Source: Opitutaceae bacterium (GTDB taxonomy: Bacteria; Verrucomicrobiota; Verrucomicrobiia; Opitutales; Opitutaceae). From it: a stretch of DNA of 64,000 bases. Of the stretch, positions 1 through 9,391 are shown in pieces. The translations under genes and the position numbers were made by a program. Below the pieces are notes generated by a model. The model worked only from the letters and a program-made list of their open reading frames with translations, was not told the DNA's origin and did no database searches. The DNA lies in NCBI GenBank assembly GCA_005792355.1, contig SXSC01000059.1, positions 1 to 64,000 of the forward strand. Direction: 5' to 3'. The stretch's first letter is position 1. The number at the start of each line of letters is the position of its first letter.

Positions 1-1
1 C

Positions 2-268
2 CGAGACGCCCAATTTCGGCACATCAACAAGGAAGTGCGGCTGGCGCTGAAGCAGGGCTGGCCGGTGATTTCGGTGGACACCAAGAAGAAGGAACTGGTC
101 GGCAATTACGAGAATGACGGGCAGCAGTGGCGCAAGAAACTACAGCATCTCGCCAACCAGACTGGGCTCGCGATTGCCGTCTGCCATTTCCCGCCCGGCT
201 CCAGCAAATGAAACAAAGTCGAACACCGTCTCTTTTCCTTCATATCCTCGAACTGGCGCGGTGAACCC
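2..268 (+). pseudogene. ISAzo13-family transposase remnant
   Basis: Reading from base 2 gives RDAQFRHINKEV, then VISVDTKKKELVGN, the hallmark of ISAzo13-type DDE transposases. Directly after QQWRKK the reading jumps to LQHLANQTGLAIAVCHFPPG, which in intact members lies several tens of residues further on, so an internal segment is missing. The expected Trp of the SKWNK motif is a TGA stop, after which the frame continues as NKVEHRLFSFISSNWRGEPL. The gene therefore has an internal deletion, a nonsense codon and no C-terminus, and its 5' end lies outside the window. It is a decayed insertion sequence. Confidence 0.8.
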
Positions 269-485
269 TTGCGTGACTGCCGCGAGCCATTCGTATTGTT
301 CTTTCGAGAGTGCGACGCTGACGGTCCTGCCCTTGACCTTGCGCGTTCGCTGGTAACACGGACCGCCGGCGCCAGGCCCGCGGTCTTGCACGTGGCCTTC
401 GCTGATCCAGCCGGGGGCGGCGAGACACGCGTGCAGCCACGCACAGTGTTCCCGCCAGGCGGCCCGCGCCGTCGCCTCGGATCCC
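262..485 (-). pseudogene. DUF6788-type protein fragment
   Basis: On the minus strand this stretch reads PGWISEGHVQDRGPGAGG, then CYQRTRKVKGRTVSVALS and KEQYEWLAAV without a stop. This matches my memory of a short protein family (DUF6788-like) that often sits beside transposases. It has no convincing start, and it is cut off where the ISAzo13 remnant begins on the other strand (around 265). The family name is from memory and unverified. It is one piece of the mosaic at the left edge of the window. Confidence 0.45.
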
Positions 486-656
486 GCCTTGCAGGGTCAA
501 GTCGTCAAGGTGTTCGACGGCACCACGCTGAGCCTGCCCGACACCCCGGAAAACCAAAAAGACTATCCCCAGACTTCCTCGCAAAAACCGGGTTGCGGTT
601 TTCCGGTCCTGCACCTGCTGGTGGTGTGGAGCGCGCGCGGCGGCGGCGTGCTCGAC
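480..656 (+). pseudogene. IS4-family transposase fragment
   Basis: The forward frame reads QVVKVFDGTTLSLPDTPENQ, then YPQ, PGCGFPVLHLLVVW and GGGVLD. This is the block around the first catalytic aspartate (VDGTxxxxPDTxxN) and the YPQ/PGxGFP block of IS4-family transposases. Only about 60 residues remain, with no start, and the homology breaks near 656 where an unrelated ATPase/TPR reading begins. It is a clear transposase relic and cannot be active. Confidence 0.7.
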
Positions 657-657
657 G

Positions 658-1353
658 AAGGCATTCGCGCAGCTCCGCGCTGGCCGGACGGACGAAGCCC
701 TCGCCACGCTCGCCGCCATCGACGTGGACCGCCTCCCTGACAAGCTGTGCTACGACAAGCTAAGCACATTCGGACTGCTCGCGTGCGGCCATTGGCGCAA
801 GCGTCAGACGGAAGCAGCGGAGCGGACTGCGCTGGCCGCACTTCGCCTCTCTGCGCACTCGGATCCTCGTTTTCTTTCCGTGAAGCCGTACCACTGCACG
901 GCAGAGGTCCTTCTGCGGCTCTGGGAGGATGCGCGCGCCAATCAAGCGCCGACGGCCGAAGCCTTGGCGGTGTCGGCCCGAGAAGCCTGCGCCGTGCTCG
1001 CGGACTACGCGAATGTCTTTACGATCGGCCAGCCGGGCTATCTCCTTTGGTGGGGAGTCTACCGGTGGCTGAGCGGACAGCGTCGCGCCGGACTCGCCGA
1101 CTTGCGGCGCGCCGCCAGCGTCGCGTCGCGGCTCGGTATGAAGTATGAAGAAGGCGCCGCTCATGCGGAACTTGGGAGGCGCCTCTCCGGACCGGCAGGC
1201 GGGCAGCATCTCGAGAATGCGGTTGGTCTTTTCGAGGGCATCGGTGCGGCGTACGATGCCGCCGAGGCCCGGGCCGCGCTTGCCTCGCATGCCGAATATT
1301 CTCCACCGCGGCCCCGTGGCTCCGGGTTAGGAAGCACCGAATGGCAGCATTGA
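658..1353 (+). pseudogene. C-terminal piece of a TPR/ATPase regulator
   Basis: From 658 the frame reads KAFAQLRAGRTDEALATLAA and continues 230 codons to a stop. The ORF track begins at a GTG at 724, but the similarity starts earlier, so that start is an artefact. Helical repeats such as AERTALAALRLSAH and the ending ENAVGLFEGIGAAYDAAEA resemble the C-terminal TPR region of large adenylate-cyclase- or MalT-type ATPase regulators. The ATPase and cyclase parts are absent because the IS4 relic abuts it. I regard it as a 5'-truncated remnant. Confidence 0.55.
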
Positions 1354-1415
1354 CGCCGACGAAGAATTCTGGCGTCGAGCAACGAAACCGAAACGGGTGA
1401 GGCGCGCGGCGAGAT

Positions 1416-3881
1416 TCACGGTTGCAGCGTCAGGCGGTGTGCCGCCGGGCCGGGCAGGAACGGCGTGGGGTCGCCTCGCACCCAGGCCCCGTGGCCGGCG
1501 CGGAAATAGGGCGACAGTGGATGGGCGCTCTGGCCGCCCGGGAGGTGGAGGATGCCCTCCGCCTCGCGGCCGGGCGACACGACGAAACGTTCGCTCGCGC
1601 CGTGCGTCGGGGTCTGCACGCGCGGCATGTCGTGGTCGCCGGGCAGGGGATCAGCGGGCAGGTCGAGCCAGCGGCCGATCAGCGGAAACGCTCCGCTGAA
1701 CGGATGCCGGATGCGCGCGCGGTTGCGCTCACCCCACGTCCCCTGCGGCAGGGGCACGCCGGATTTGTCGATGACCGCAATCGTGTCGTCGACCGCCGTG
1801 GCGAGCAGTTCATCCCAGCCGGCAAATTGGGGGTCGAGCAGATGAACCGGTTGCTCGCGCAAGATCGCCCAGAGCGCCGGTTCGAGGTCGAGCCGGCGCC
1901 AGTTGAAGTCGGACCAGGCTTCCACGCACGGTGCGAAGATCGGGCGGAAAATCCGCGCGCGAACCGCCGTGCGAAACTCGCGCACGATCCGATAGCTCAC
2001 CGCGGCGGTGCTCGCGTGGCCCTCCCATCTTTCGGCGAACTTGCGCAGGGCGGCCCGCGCCGGTTTCGCGCCGGCGATCGCCGGGGTGAGCGTGGCCAGC
2101 AGCAGCGTGTGCCAGGGCTCGAGGAAAAGCGCCCGGTCGTCGAGTTGCACGGCCAGCAGGTCGCGCGGGGTCGCACGGGTGAGAGGCGCAAGAGCGTCGC
2201 GGATCTGGGCGGCCCGCGCCGGCCGGCCGTAGCCGCTGTCGCCGAGCCTCCCGAGCCCCTCGCCGCCGAGCTGGCGATGGTTGGCGGACCAGATCCGCCC
2301 GGGCAGGGCCGACGCCGGGCCGCGCACCACCGGGACGTCCGCCGGAGCCAGCAAACCCTCCCATTTGCGATCGCCAAAACTCCAGGTGACAGGCAGGCGG
2401 CCGTCGTAGCCAATGCGCTTGGGCAAACGACCCGCGATGGTCCACGCGACGTCGCCCGCGCGATCGGCCACGATGAGATTGACCGTCGAGATGCCGGCCC
2501 GATGTCCGATCGCGATGGCGTCATCGACTGTCCGGGCGTTTTCCATCTCGAGCAGACTCAAGTTCATCGACTCCGGATCGTGGGCGATCCAGCGGTACGC
2601 GAGCGGGCGCTGGCGTTCGTTGGTGCCGACGATGGGACCCCAGATGGTCCAGGGGAATTCGACCGTGACCGGGTCGCCGCCTTTAACGCGGATGGTCTCG
2701 TGGCGTTGTTCGATGGTAAGGAAATCGGCGTGGCCCGGCGCCTTGTAAAAAGTGTGGGCGATTGAGTTGGTTTCGACCGCGACGAGGTCGCCGGTGTCGG
2801 TCACGGAGGCGGTCAGACCCCACGCGACGTCGCCGTTGCTGCCGACCACCATGGCTGGGGCGCCGGGCAGCGTGAGGCCGGTGACGCGGCGACCGCCGAA
2901 CTCGAACGACGCGCGATACCAGATATTGGGCACGGCGTGGCCGAGGTGAATGTCGTTCGCGAGAAGCGCGGCGCCGCTTGCAGTGTGGGCACCCGCGAGC
3001 GCGAAGGCGTTGGAGCCGGGGATCTCCTCCGGATCGCGCGGCGGAAATGGAAACGAATCAGCAGGGTGGGGCCCGCTCTCCTCGGCGCGCCTGGGTGGAG
3101 GCGTGGCCGACACCGCCGGGCGGCTGCGGAGAACCACTCCCACCTTCGGTGGCCGCAGGTTGATGGCACGTGGACCGGGGATGGATGCGAGCGGCGCGGT
3201 GGAGCCGTCGAGGGCGGCATCGCCCGGGGTGACGAGCGGGGCGAAAAAGTTGAGGGCGGCTTCGCCGTAGACGTCGCGCAGGGTCATCAAGGTGCGCTCG
3301 TAGCCGCCGTGGCTGTCCTGCAGGTCCAGCACCATGGCATAGCTGACGAGCAGGCTGTCCTCCGCGCGCCACGGCCGGGGTGTTGCTCGCAGGAACAGGT
3401 ACTCGAACGGCCGTTCGCCCAGGGCGGCGAGGCCGGCGTTCACGCCGGCGGTATAGGCATCGAGGAGGGAGCGGTCGTTCGCGGCGAGCCGGGTCAGGAC
3501 CGTCTGGGCGAGCGCGCGGAAACCGTGCATCCGCGCGGCGCGATCGGGCGGCAGGGCGCGCGGGCCGAAGAGCTCCGCGAGTTCGCCGGCGGCGGAGCGG
3601 CGCAGCAGATCCATCTGAAAAAATCGGTCCTGCGCGTGCAGCCAGCCGAGGCCGCGGGCCACATCGGCGCGGCTGGCGCCGCGGAGGGTGGGCACGCCGA
3701 GGGCATCGCGTTCGATGGTGAGCGGGGCGTCGAGCCCGGCGAGTTGGGCCGTGCCGGCGACTTGCGGCAGGCTGGCGCGAAGGCGTCCGTACAACCATCC
3801 GCCGGCCACGACCGGGAGGACGAGCAGCACGCCGATCACGCCGAGGATCAGGCGCGGACGCCGGGCGGCCTTGGGGATCAT
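1416..3881 (-). CDS. Penicillin acylase family (Ntn) hydrolase
   Basis: This 821-residue protein belongs to the penicillin amidase/AHL-acylase family, which cleaves amide bonds of beta-lactams, acyl-homoserine lactones or acylated amino compounds in the periplasm. Residues about 10-30 form a hydrophobic signal or anchor segment. The alpha-chain region (50-250) includes IERDALGVPTLRG and LGWLHAQDRFFQMDL. The processing site is EEIPGSNAF at about 286-294, where Ser290 would become the N-terminal nucleophile of the beta chain; HTASGAALLANDIHLGH follows as usual for the family. Length is normal. The start is the ATG at 3881, just before the hydrophobic segment. The substrate cannot be told from sequence. 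Confidence 0.9.
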   Translation of the reverse strand: MIPKAARRPRLILGVIGVLLVLPVVAGGWLYGRLRASLPQVAGTAQLAGLDAPLTIERDALGVPTLRGASRADVARGLGWLHAQDRFFQMDLLRRSAAGELAELFGPRALPPDRAARMHGFRALAQTVLTRLAANDRSLLDAYTAGVNAGLAALGERPFEYLFLRATPRPWRAEDSLLVSYAMVLDLQDSHGGYERTLMTLRDVYGEAALNFFAPLVTPGDAALDGSTAPLASIPGPRAINLRPPKVGVVLRSRPAVSATPPPRRAEESGPHPADSFPFPPRDPEEIPGSNAFALAGAHTASGAALLANDIHLGHAVPNIWYRASFEFGGRRVTGLTLPGAPAMVVGSNGDVAWGLTASVTDTGDLVAVETNSIAHTFYKAPGHADFLTIEQRHETIRVKGGDPVTVEFPWTIWGPIVGTNERQRPLAYRWIAHDPESMNLSLLEMENARTVDDAIAIGHRAGISTVNLIVADRAGDVAWTIAGRLPKRIGYDGRLPVTWSFGDRKWEGLLAPADVPVVRGPASALPGRIWSANHRQLGGEGLGRLGDSGYGRPARAAQIRDALAPLTRATPRDLLAVQLDDRALFLEPWHTLLLATLTPAIAGAKPARAALRKFAERWEGHASTAAVSYRIVREFRTAVRARIFRPIFAPCVEAWSDFNWRRLDLEPALWAILREQPVHLLDPQFAGWDELLATAVDDTIAVIDKSGVPLPQGTWGERNRARIRHPFSGAFPLIGRWLDLPADPLPGDHDMPRVQTPTHGASERFVVSPGREAEGILHLPGGQSAHPLSPYFRAGHGAWVRGDPTPFLPGPAAHRLTLQP

Positions 3882-3915
3882 CGCTGGTTCAGGATGACAA
3901 GAGGCGACGAGGCGA

Positions 3916-4365
3916 TCAGGGTCCCCACGCGCGGGCGGTGACGGGATCGCGGCCCTCGTCGAAATCGAGGTAGTCGAACATCGTCATGATGGGCTTGGCC
4001 TCGAGCGCGCTCTCGGCGATGCGTTTGGCCAGAATCTCGGCGCCGACATCGCGCCAGCCGCGCTTCATCATGAAGCCGTTCCAAATTTCGCATTCCTCAT
4101 CGGAGCGCGGCCCACCGCGCTGCTCGGCCCAGGCGAGCAATTGTTCATCGCTCAAATCGCCGACGAGGGTGCGGGCCTTGAGCTCGTCGTAATTCACGCG
4201 CAGAAAACTGACGCAGCGGGCGTCGAAGGCCTTGCCGAGATTGGCGAGGTAGTCGGCGGACAGCTGGCTGGCGGCGTGCAGCCGAATCTTGTCGAGCATC
4301 CGGCCGAAATAGACCAGACGACCAACTTTGATGTAGGGGGAGCGCAGACCGGGGACCGAGGGCAT
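3916..4365 (-). CDS. DUF5069 domain protein
   Basis: The protein has 149 residues from the ATG at 4365. The longer ORF-track start (4407) adds residues that do not look like the family, which begins near LRSPYIKVGRLVYFGRMLDK. The sequence is soluble, with acidic and basic patches and a conserved-looking C-terminal MTMFDYLDFDEGRD. DUF5069 proteins are recurrent in Verrucomicrobia and Planctomycetes and have no established function. It lies 34 bp upstream of the penicillin acylase gene on the same strand, so co-transcription is plausible. Confidence 0.75.
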   Translation of the reverse strand: MPSVPGLRSPYIKVGRLVYFGRMLDKIRLHAASQLSADYLANLGKAFDARCVSFLRVNYDELKARTLVGDLSDEQLLAWAEQRGGPRSDEECEIWNGFMMKRGWRDVGAEILAKRIAESALEAKPIMTMFDYLDFDEGRDPVTARAWGP

Positions 4366-4709
4366 GACGGAGAGATGGTTTACGATGGACGATTTGCAAT
4401 CCGGCAATCCGAGACCGGGAGCGGGGGGTCCGGCTGGCCCGGATCAATTACACTTTTCGCGAAGACTTTTTTTCACAGAGCGCACCGAGTTCGGGCACAG
4501 AGTCCACAGAGCGAAAACAAGCTGTCTTGCTCTGTGACCTCCGTGGCTGGGCTCCGTGTCCTCTGTGGCTCATGCCTTGGCATGATTCAGGTGTGAATTT
4601 TCCGGGCCAGTTCGGGCGACATCCCCGGACCGAAGTGCCCACGGGGCGACGCTTCGGTCGCAGTCGCGGACGAGTTGCACGGCGGGCCCGGTCACCAATG
4701 GCTGACGCT
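4366..4709. other. Intergenic region with palindromic repeat
   Basis: No coding sequence is supported in these 344 bases between two minus-strand genes. The middle is occupied by the CACAGAG-type inverted repeat listed separately. The flanking bases show nothing I can name. Confidence 0.6.
4473..4572. repeat. Imperfect inverted repeat, CACAGAG type
   Basis: The left arm contains CACAGAG, CACCGAG, CACAGAG and CACAGAGC; the right arm contains GCTCTGTG, CTCCGTG, CTCCGTG and CTCTGTGG. The two halves could fold into one long imperfect hairpin. The same words recur near 50.4 kb, so this looks like a dispersed intergenic repeat and not a simple terminator. There is no associated ORF. Confidence 0.6.
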
Positions 4710-5963
4710 TCACACCCGCAGGAAAATCTGCCGCTGATGGAGAAAACGCGCCAACACGAACATCAGCGCGAGCCCGACGATGGCGAGCATTCCCTGGCCG
4801 GCCCCGGAGCCGATGCCCGCATCGAGCCAGGCCTTGATGTCGCCGCCGACAAAACGGGCCGCCTGCCGACGATAGCCGATCACGTTGCTCGAAATATAGA
4901 GCGTGATCGGGTTCATCCCGATCCAGAGAAACGGCACGCACCAGCCGCGCCATTGCCGCAGGTCGACGATGTAATAGAAGGCGCCGAGCAGGAGCAGGCT
5001 GTAGCCACCGGCGACCAGGACGTACGACGACGTCCAGATCTTCTTCACCACCGGGAACTGCAGGTGCCAGCACCAGCCCAGCGCGACCGCGACCGCGCCG
5101 GCGATGAGCAGCGCTCGCAGCTTGCGCGCGCCTTCGAGATCGGGGCGGCGCAGCAGCAGCCCGGCAAACACGCCGAACAGGCACGTCGCGATCGCCGGCA
5201 GCGTGCTGAGGTAGCCTTCGGGATCGTAGTAGGTGTCGTACCGGCGGCCGCCGAGGTATTGGAAATCGAGATGATTGGTGAGGTTGTAGCCGGGCTCGAA
5301 GTGGCCGGTGACACGCGCGGTGGTCGCGGCGAACGCGGTTTGCACTTCCGCGAGCGTGGGCTTCGCGTGGCCGAGCCGGGCGGCGAGAGCGGCCTGGTCG
5401 AGTTGGATGTCGCGAATCGGCACGAACGTGAGCAACGCCCAATAACCGAGCAGCAGCGCGACGCCCACCGCGGCGAGTGCCCGCGGTTGCAGAAAACAAA
5501 ACAGCAAGCCGGCGCCGGTGTAGGCGAGAGCGATGCGCTGGAGCACGCCGAGCAGGCGCAGGTCGGGCCACGGATTGGTGAAGCCGCCGCTGTAGAAAAT
5601 GCCGATCACGAAGATCAACGAGCCGCGGATGAGCACGCGGCGCGCGGCGGCGGCGCGCCCGTGTTGTTCAATTTGCCGCGTGAGAGAATACACCAGCGAG
5701 GCGCCGGAGATGAAGATGAAGAGCGGAAAAATGAGATCGTAGAACGTGAACCCGACCCACGCCCGGTGATCGAGCTGCCCGGCGAAAAAACGCGCGACCG
5801 GCGAGCCGTTGACCTCGCCGAGCGCCTGCACGAGGGCATCGGCGCCGAGAATCCAGAACATGTCGAAGCCCCGCAGCGCATCGAGTGAAACCAGGCGGTC
5901 GGAGGCGGGGGAGACGCGGGCCGCCTCTGCCGGGCTGGCGATCGGGGAAGTTGGGGAGTTCAT
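4710..5963 (-). CDS. DUF5009/HGSNAT-like membrane acyltransferase
   Basis: The protein has 417 residues from the ATG at 5963, chosen because the 50 extra residues of the longer ORF are low-complexity and unlike the family. The N-terminal block SLDALRGFDMFWILG, then LIFPLFIFISGASLVYSL, RRVLIRGSLIFVIGI and LLGVLQRIALAYTG, are typical of the DUF5009 / heparan-alpha-glucosaminide N-acetyltransferase (NagX-like) family. About ten hydrophobic spans are visible. Relatives are thought to transfer acetyl groups from cytoplasmic acetyl-CoA to sugars across the inner membrane. The actual substrate is not indicated by neighbouring genes. Confidence 0.85.
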   Translation of the reverse strand: MNSPTSPIASPAEAARVSPASDRLVSLDALRGFDMFWILGADALVQALGEVNGSPVARFFAGQLDHRAWVGFTFYDLIFPLFIFISGASLVYSLTRQIEQHGRAAAARRVLIRGSLIFVIGIFYSGGFTNPWPDLRLLGVLQRIALAYTGAGLLFCFLQPRALAAVGVALLLGYWALLTFVPIRDIQLDQAALAARLGHAKPTLAEVQTAFAATTARVTGHFEPGYNLTNHLDFQYLGGRRYDTYYDPEGYLSTLPAIATCLFGVFAGLLLRRPDLEGARKLRALLIAGAVAVALGWCWHLQFPVVKKIWTSSYVLVAGGYSLLLLGAFYYIVDLRQWRGWCVPFLWIGMNPITLYISSNVIGYRRQAARFVGGDIKAWLDAGIGSGAGQGMLAIVGLALMFVLARFLHQRQIFLRV

Positions 5964-6245
5964 CGCGACGCGGTGGGGAGCAGAGGCGGGATCGGGCGGT
6001 TGGTCAACGCTCGCGGTGCGGGGGAACCTTGAAGAGGCCAACCTTGGTTTCCGGCGCGGCGATCCCGGAAATCGTGAAATCGGGCGGCTGAAATCTCGGA
6101 ATTTCAGACCCATGAATCCCGGAACGCCTGACGGGTTCGGCCCGGATCACCGGGCATGGTCAGATGCCCGCCGCCAGATTTCAGATTCCTCGATTCCCGC
6201 ACTCCGCCCTTGCGCGATCGCGCGCAACCGCTCCTTGCTTGGCCC

Positions 6246-6698
6246 ATGAAAGTTTCGTTCACGCAAAAGGAATACACCCGGCTGCTCGAGCTCGTGCACA
6301 TGGGTCTGTGGATGGCCGGGTCGCGGCCCGATGATCCGGCCACGATGCCGGAGCGCTATGCCGATCTGGCGCAAAAGACCCTCGTGCTCGCCGAGCCGCT
6401 CGGCTGCGCGGACCTCGTGGAGGTCGACGTCAACGGCCAGTACTTCCTGAACGAAAAACTCACCGACGGACCCGTCGCCGAGAAGATCGACAAGTTCGTC
6501 GAGGACGCGTTCTGGAGCGAGCTCGTGTCACGGTTGGCGGAGCGCGATCTGCGCTCCGAATTGGGTCCGACCAAACTCACGGAGGAGCTGACCGACGACG
6601 AGGAGGAGCGGCTCGAGACGATGGAGGAGAACTACTGGCGTGAGTTCGAGACGAAAGGCACGGACAACCTCGTGGTGCTGCGCGGCGGGAAGGGGTGA
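6246..6698 (+). CDS. Conserved-looking acidic protein, unknown
   Basis: The 150-residue product starts at the ATG at 6246 (MKVSFTQKEYTRLLELVHMG); the GTG at 6156 proposed by the ORF track adds a proline-rich leader I do not believe. The protein is soluble, strongly acidic and probably helical, with EELTDDEEERLETMEENYWREFE near the C-terminus. I recognise no domain. Codon use and a clean ORF support a real gene. It stands alone between the divergently oriented membrane protein gene and the sugar isomerase operon. Confidence 0.65.
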   Translation: MKVSFTQKEYTRLLELVHMGLWMAGSRPDDPATMPERYADLAQKTLVLAEPLGCADLVEVDVNGQYFLNEKLTDGPVAEKIDKFVEDAFWSELVSRLAERDLRSELGPTKLTEELTDDEEERLETMEENYWREFETKGTDNLVVLRGGKG

Positions 6699-6911
6699 TT
6701 TCCTCCTGCTCGCAAACGTTCTCCTCCGGGAAACTCGCGAACACCTGACGAAAGAGGAAACAGCAAGCAGCTGAAATCGTCGCGGAAGTTTACGATCAGG
6801 ACGGGTGGCAGAGCACCGCGATTCAAGTTCGGGGATTTGGCGATCGAGATCGATCGTCGTCCCCTAATCGTTGCATTTGCCACGGCGGTCCGGCTAGATT
6901 CGGGCGTCACC

Positions 6912-7892
6912 ATGAAATCGCACCCTGCCGCTTCCCTGGAAGTCTCCCGTCGTCGTTTCCTCTCCCAACTCGCCGTCGCGGGCGCCGTCGTGCCGCTCGC
7001 CCGGATCTCATCCGCCGCCAGCGCCCCGGCCGCCGGAGCCGGTGGTCCGACGGTGATCCATGTTTTTTCGAAGCCGCTGCATTGGCTGTCCCATGCGGAA
7101 ACCGCCCGCTTGGTTGCCAGCACCGGTTACGGCGGCATCGACTACACGGTCCGCGTGGCGCAGGGCCATGTGCTGCCGGAGCGCGTGCAGGAGGATCTCC
7201 CGCGGGCGGTCGACGCCGCCCATGCCGCCGGCCTCAAGGTCGAGATGATCACCACGGACATCACCAGCCTGAGAGACAAACACGCCGAGACCCTGTTGCG
7301 GACCGCGGCCAAGCACGGGGTGAAGTACTACCGGCTCGGCAACTTCAACTACGACGCAAAGCTGGGAGTGGTTGGCACCCACGAAAAATTGAAACCCGGG
7401 CTCAGGGAACTCGCCGCCCTCAACGCGAGCCTTGGTCTGCACGGAGCAATCCAGAATCACGCTGGCGTCCGGGTGGGCAGCCCGGTGTGGGATCTCTACG
7501 AGCTCCTGCGCGACCTCGACCCGCGCGGTCTCGGCATCCAATACGACATCCGCCATGCCGTCGTCGAAGGCGGGCAGTCGTGGCCGCTGGCGCTCAAGCT
7601 GCTCGCGCCGTGGATCAAATGCACCGACATCAAGGATTTCAAATGGGAGCAGGCGCCGGGCAAGGCGACGATTGAGAACGTCCCGATGGGCGAAGGCATT
7701 GTGCCCTTCGACGCCTACTTCAAGCTCGTGCGCGAGCTGAAGATCTCCGGCCCGATGTCAGTGCACCTCGAGTACGCGCCGTTTGAGCGGTCGAAGATCA
7801 CCGAGGCGGAAAAACGCGTTCAGTTCCCCGCGCTGATGAAGCGGGATCTGGCGGCGTTGCAGGGATACATGGCGAAGGCCGGTGTCAGCTGA
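6912..7892 (+). CDS. Sugar phosphate isomerase/epimerase-like, Tat-exported
   Basis: This 326-residue product begins at the ATG at 6912, giving a twin-arginine leader (SRRRFLSQLAVAGAVVPLA). The rest fits the xylose-isomerase-like TIM barrel (AP endonuclease 2 superfamily): YGGIDYTVR early, IQNHAGVRVGSP, IQYDIRHAVVEGG and a late GPMSVHLEY strand supply the Glu/His/Asp metal ligands usual in the family. Verrucomicrobia encode many exported members next to sugar oxidation genes, and their substrates are mostly unknown. It is first in a rightward group with two enolase-superfamily genes. Confidence 0.8.
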   Translation: MKSHPAASLEVSRRRFLSQLAVAGAVVPLARISSAASAPAAGAGGPTVIHVFSKPLHWLSHAETARLVASTGYGGIDYTVRVAQGHVLPERVQEDLPRAVDAAHAAGLKVEMITTDITSLRDKHAETLLRTAAKHGVKYYRLGNFNYDAKLGVVGTHEKLKPGLRELAALNASLGLHGAIQNHAGVRVGSPVWDLYELLRDLDPRGLGIQYDIRHAVVEGGQSWPLALKLLAPWIKCTDIKDFKWEQAPGKATIENVPMGEGIVPFDAYFKLVRELKISGPMSVHLEYAPFERSKITEAEKRVQFPALMKRDLAALQGYMAKAGVS

Positions 7893-8016
7893 GGCTGCTT
7901 CGAGGTGGAGCGCGTCGTCCCCAACGCGCCTCCGCGGGTCCGCAGAGTTCCAATCCAGCGTCTTGGGGACAAGCCGCTCCACCCCGAAAAACCCATTTCT
8001 CCACACGGTGACCTCC

Positions 8017-9318
8017 ATGACCGCTCCTCCTCCCATCACGATCGCCCGCGTGGGCGCCAACTTCGAACGTGAGCCGCTCGTCCGACCCTTCGGCTTCAAA
8101 GGCGGCTACCAGTCGGAAATCTGGCAAAGCGCGGCGCTGCTCGAAAGCGCCTCTGGTGAGCGCGGCATCGGACTTTGCACGCAGGGCGTGCTCTGGAGCG
8201 ACGCGCACGTGTTCGCCGGGCACTCGGAAAGCGGCGGCAACGCGCTGATGTACGCGGTGACGGAGTGGGCGGTCCAGCAGCTCAAGGGGCGGACTTTTTC
8301 CGATCCGATCGAACTGCTCGACGAGATCCGCCACGACGTTTTCGCGTACGCGAAGAAAATCACCGGGCACGCCGCGCTGCGCGAGACGTTTGCGCTCAAC
8401 GCGCTCGTCGGGGTCGATTTCGCCGCGTGGCTGCTGTATGCGCGGGCCAACGGCATCACGACGTTCGACGAGCTGATTCCGGCGGCGTATCGTCCCGCGC
8501 TCGCGACCAGACATGCCCGGGTCGCGAGCATCCCGCTCATGGCGTACGCCGTGCCGATCGAGGAGATCACGGCGGCCGTCGACCAGGGTTACTTCTTCAT
8601 GAAGATCAAAATCGGCCAGCCCGGGACGCAGGCCGAGATGCTCGCGAAGGACCAGGCGCGGATCAGCGCGATTCACGCCGCCATCGGCCACGCGCGCACG
8701 CCGTACTCGGCCAGCGGGAAGCTGCCGTATTACTTCGACGCCAATGGCCGCTACGAGAGCAAGGACACGCTGCTGCGGCTGCTCGACCATGCGCGCGCGA
8801 TTGGCGCCTTCGAGCAGATCGCGCTCATCGAGGAGCCGTTTCCCGAGGAGCTGGAGATCGACCTCAGCGACATCCCGGCGCGCGTCGCGGCGGATGAGAG
8901 CGCGCACACCGATGTCGATGCGCTCAAGCGAATCCAGATGGGCTACAAGGCCATCGCGCTGAAACCGATCGCGAAGACGTTTTCGATGTCGCTCAAGATT
9001 GCGCAGCTCGCGCACGAGCGCGGCGTGCCGTGTTTCTGCGCCGATCTCACGGTGAGCCCGCTCCTGGTCGAATGGAACAAGAACGTCGCCGCGCGGCTCG
9101 CGCCGTTCCCCGGCCTCGGCCTCGGGTTGCTCGAGACGAACGGGCACCAGAATTACCGGCAGTGGGAGACGATGCGCAGCCATCACCCGGCGCCCGCGGC
9201 GCCGTGGGCGCGGACCCAGCGCGGGGTGTTCGAGCTCGACGCGGATTATTATGCGCGGAGCGGCGGTATTTTTCAGACGGCACCGCATTACGAGGCGATG
9301 TTCGGTCCGTCCAGGTAG
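8017..9318 (+). CDS. Enolase superfamily (MR/MLE) enzyme 1
   Basis: The product has 433 residues from the ATG at 8017; the upstream extension in the ORF track overlaps the preceding gene and is dismissed. Mandelate racemase/muconate lactonizing features are FMKIKIGQPG (KxK base), YYFDANGRY (first metal Asp), IEEPFPEE (metal Glu), ADESAH (third metal acid) and KAIALKP. It should abstract a proton alpha to a carboxylate, acting as a racemase, epimerase or dehydratase on an acid substrate. No signal peptide is visible, so it is probably cytoplasmic. It is 124 bp after the sugar isomerase-like gene. Confidence 0.8.
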   Translation: MTAPPPITIARVGANFEREPLVRPFGFKGGYQSEIWQSAALLESASGERGIGLCTQGVLWSDAHVFAGHSESGGNALMYAVTEWAVQQLKGRTFSDPIELLDEIRHDVFAYAKKITGHAALRETFALNALVGVDFAAWLLYARANGITTFDELIPAAYRPALATRHARVASIPLMAYAVPIEEITAAVDQGYFFMKIKIGQPGTQAEMLAKDQARISAIHAAIGHARTPYSASGKLPYYFDANGRYESKDTLLRLLDHARAIGAFEQIALIEEPFPEELEIDLSDIPARVAADESAHTDVDALKRIQMGYKAIALKPIAKTFSMSLKIAQLAHERGVPCFCADLTVSPLLVEWNKNVAARLAPFPGLGLGLLETNGHQNYRQWETMRSHHPAPAAPWARTQRGVFELDADYYARSGGIFQTAPHYEAMFGPSR

Positions 9319-9391
9319 CGGCCGGCGCGAGCGAGGGGACAAAGAACCACTCGCCGGCGCCCGCCGCCCCGCCGGAAGAAAATCCCGCCCC

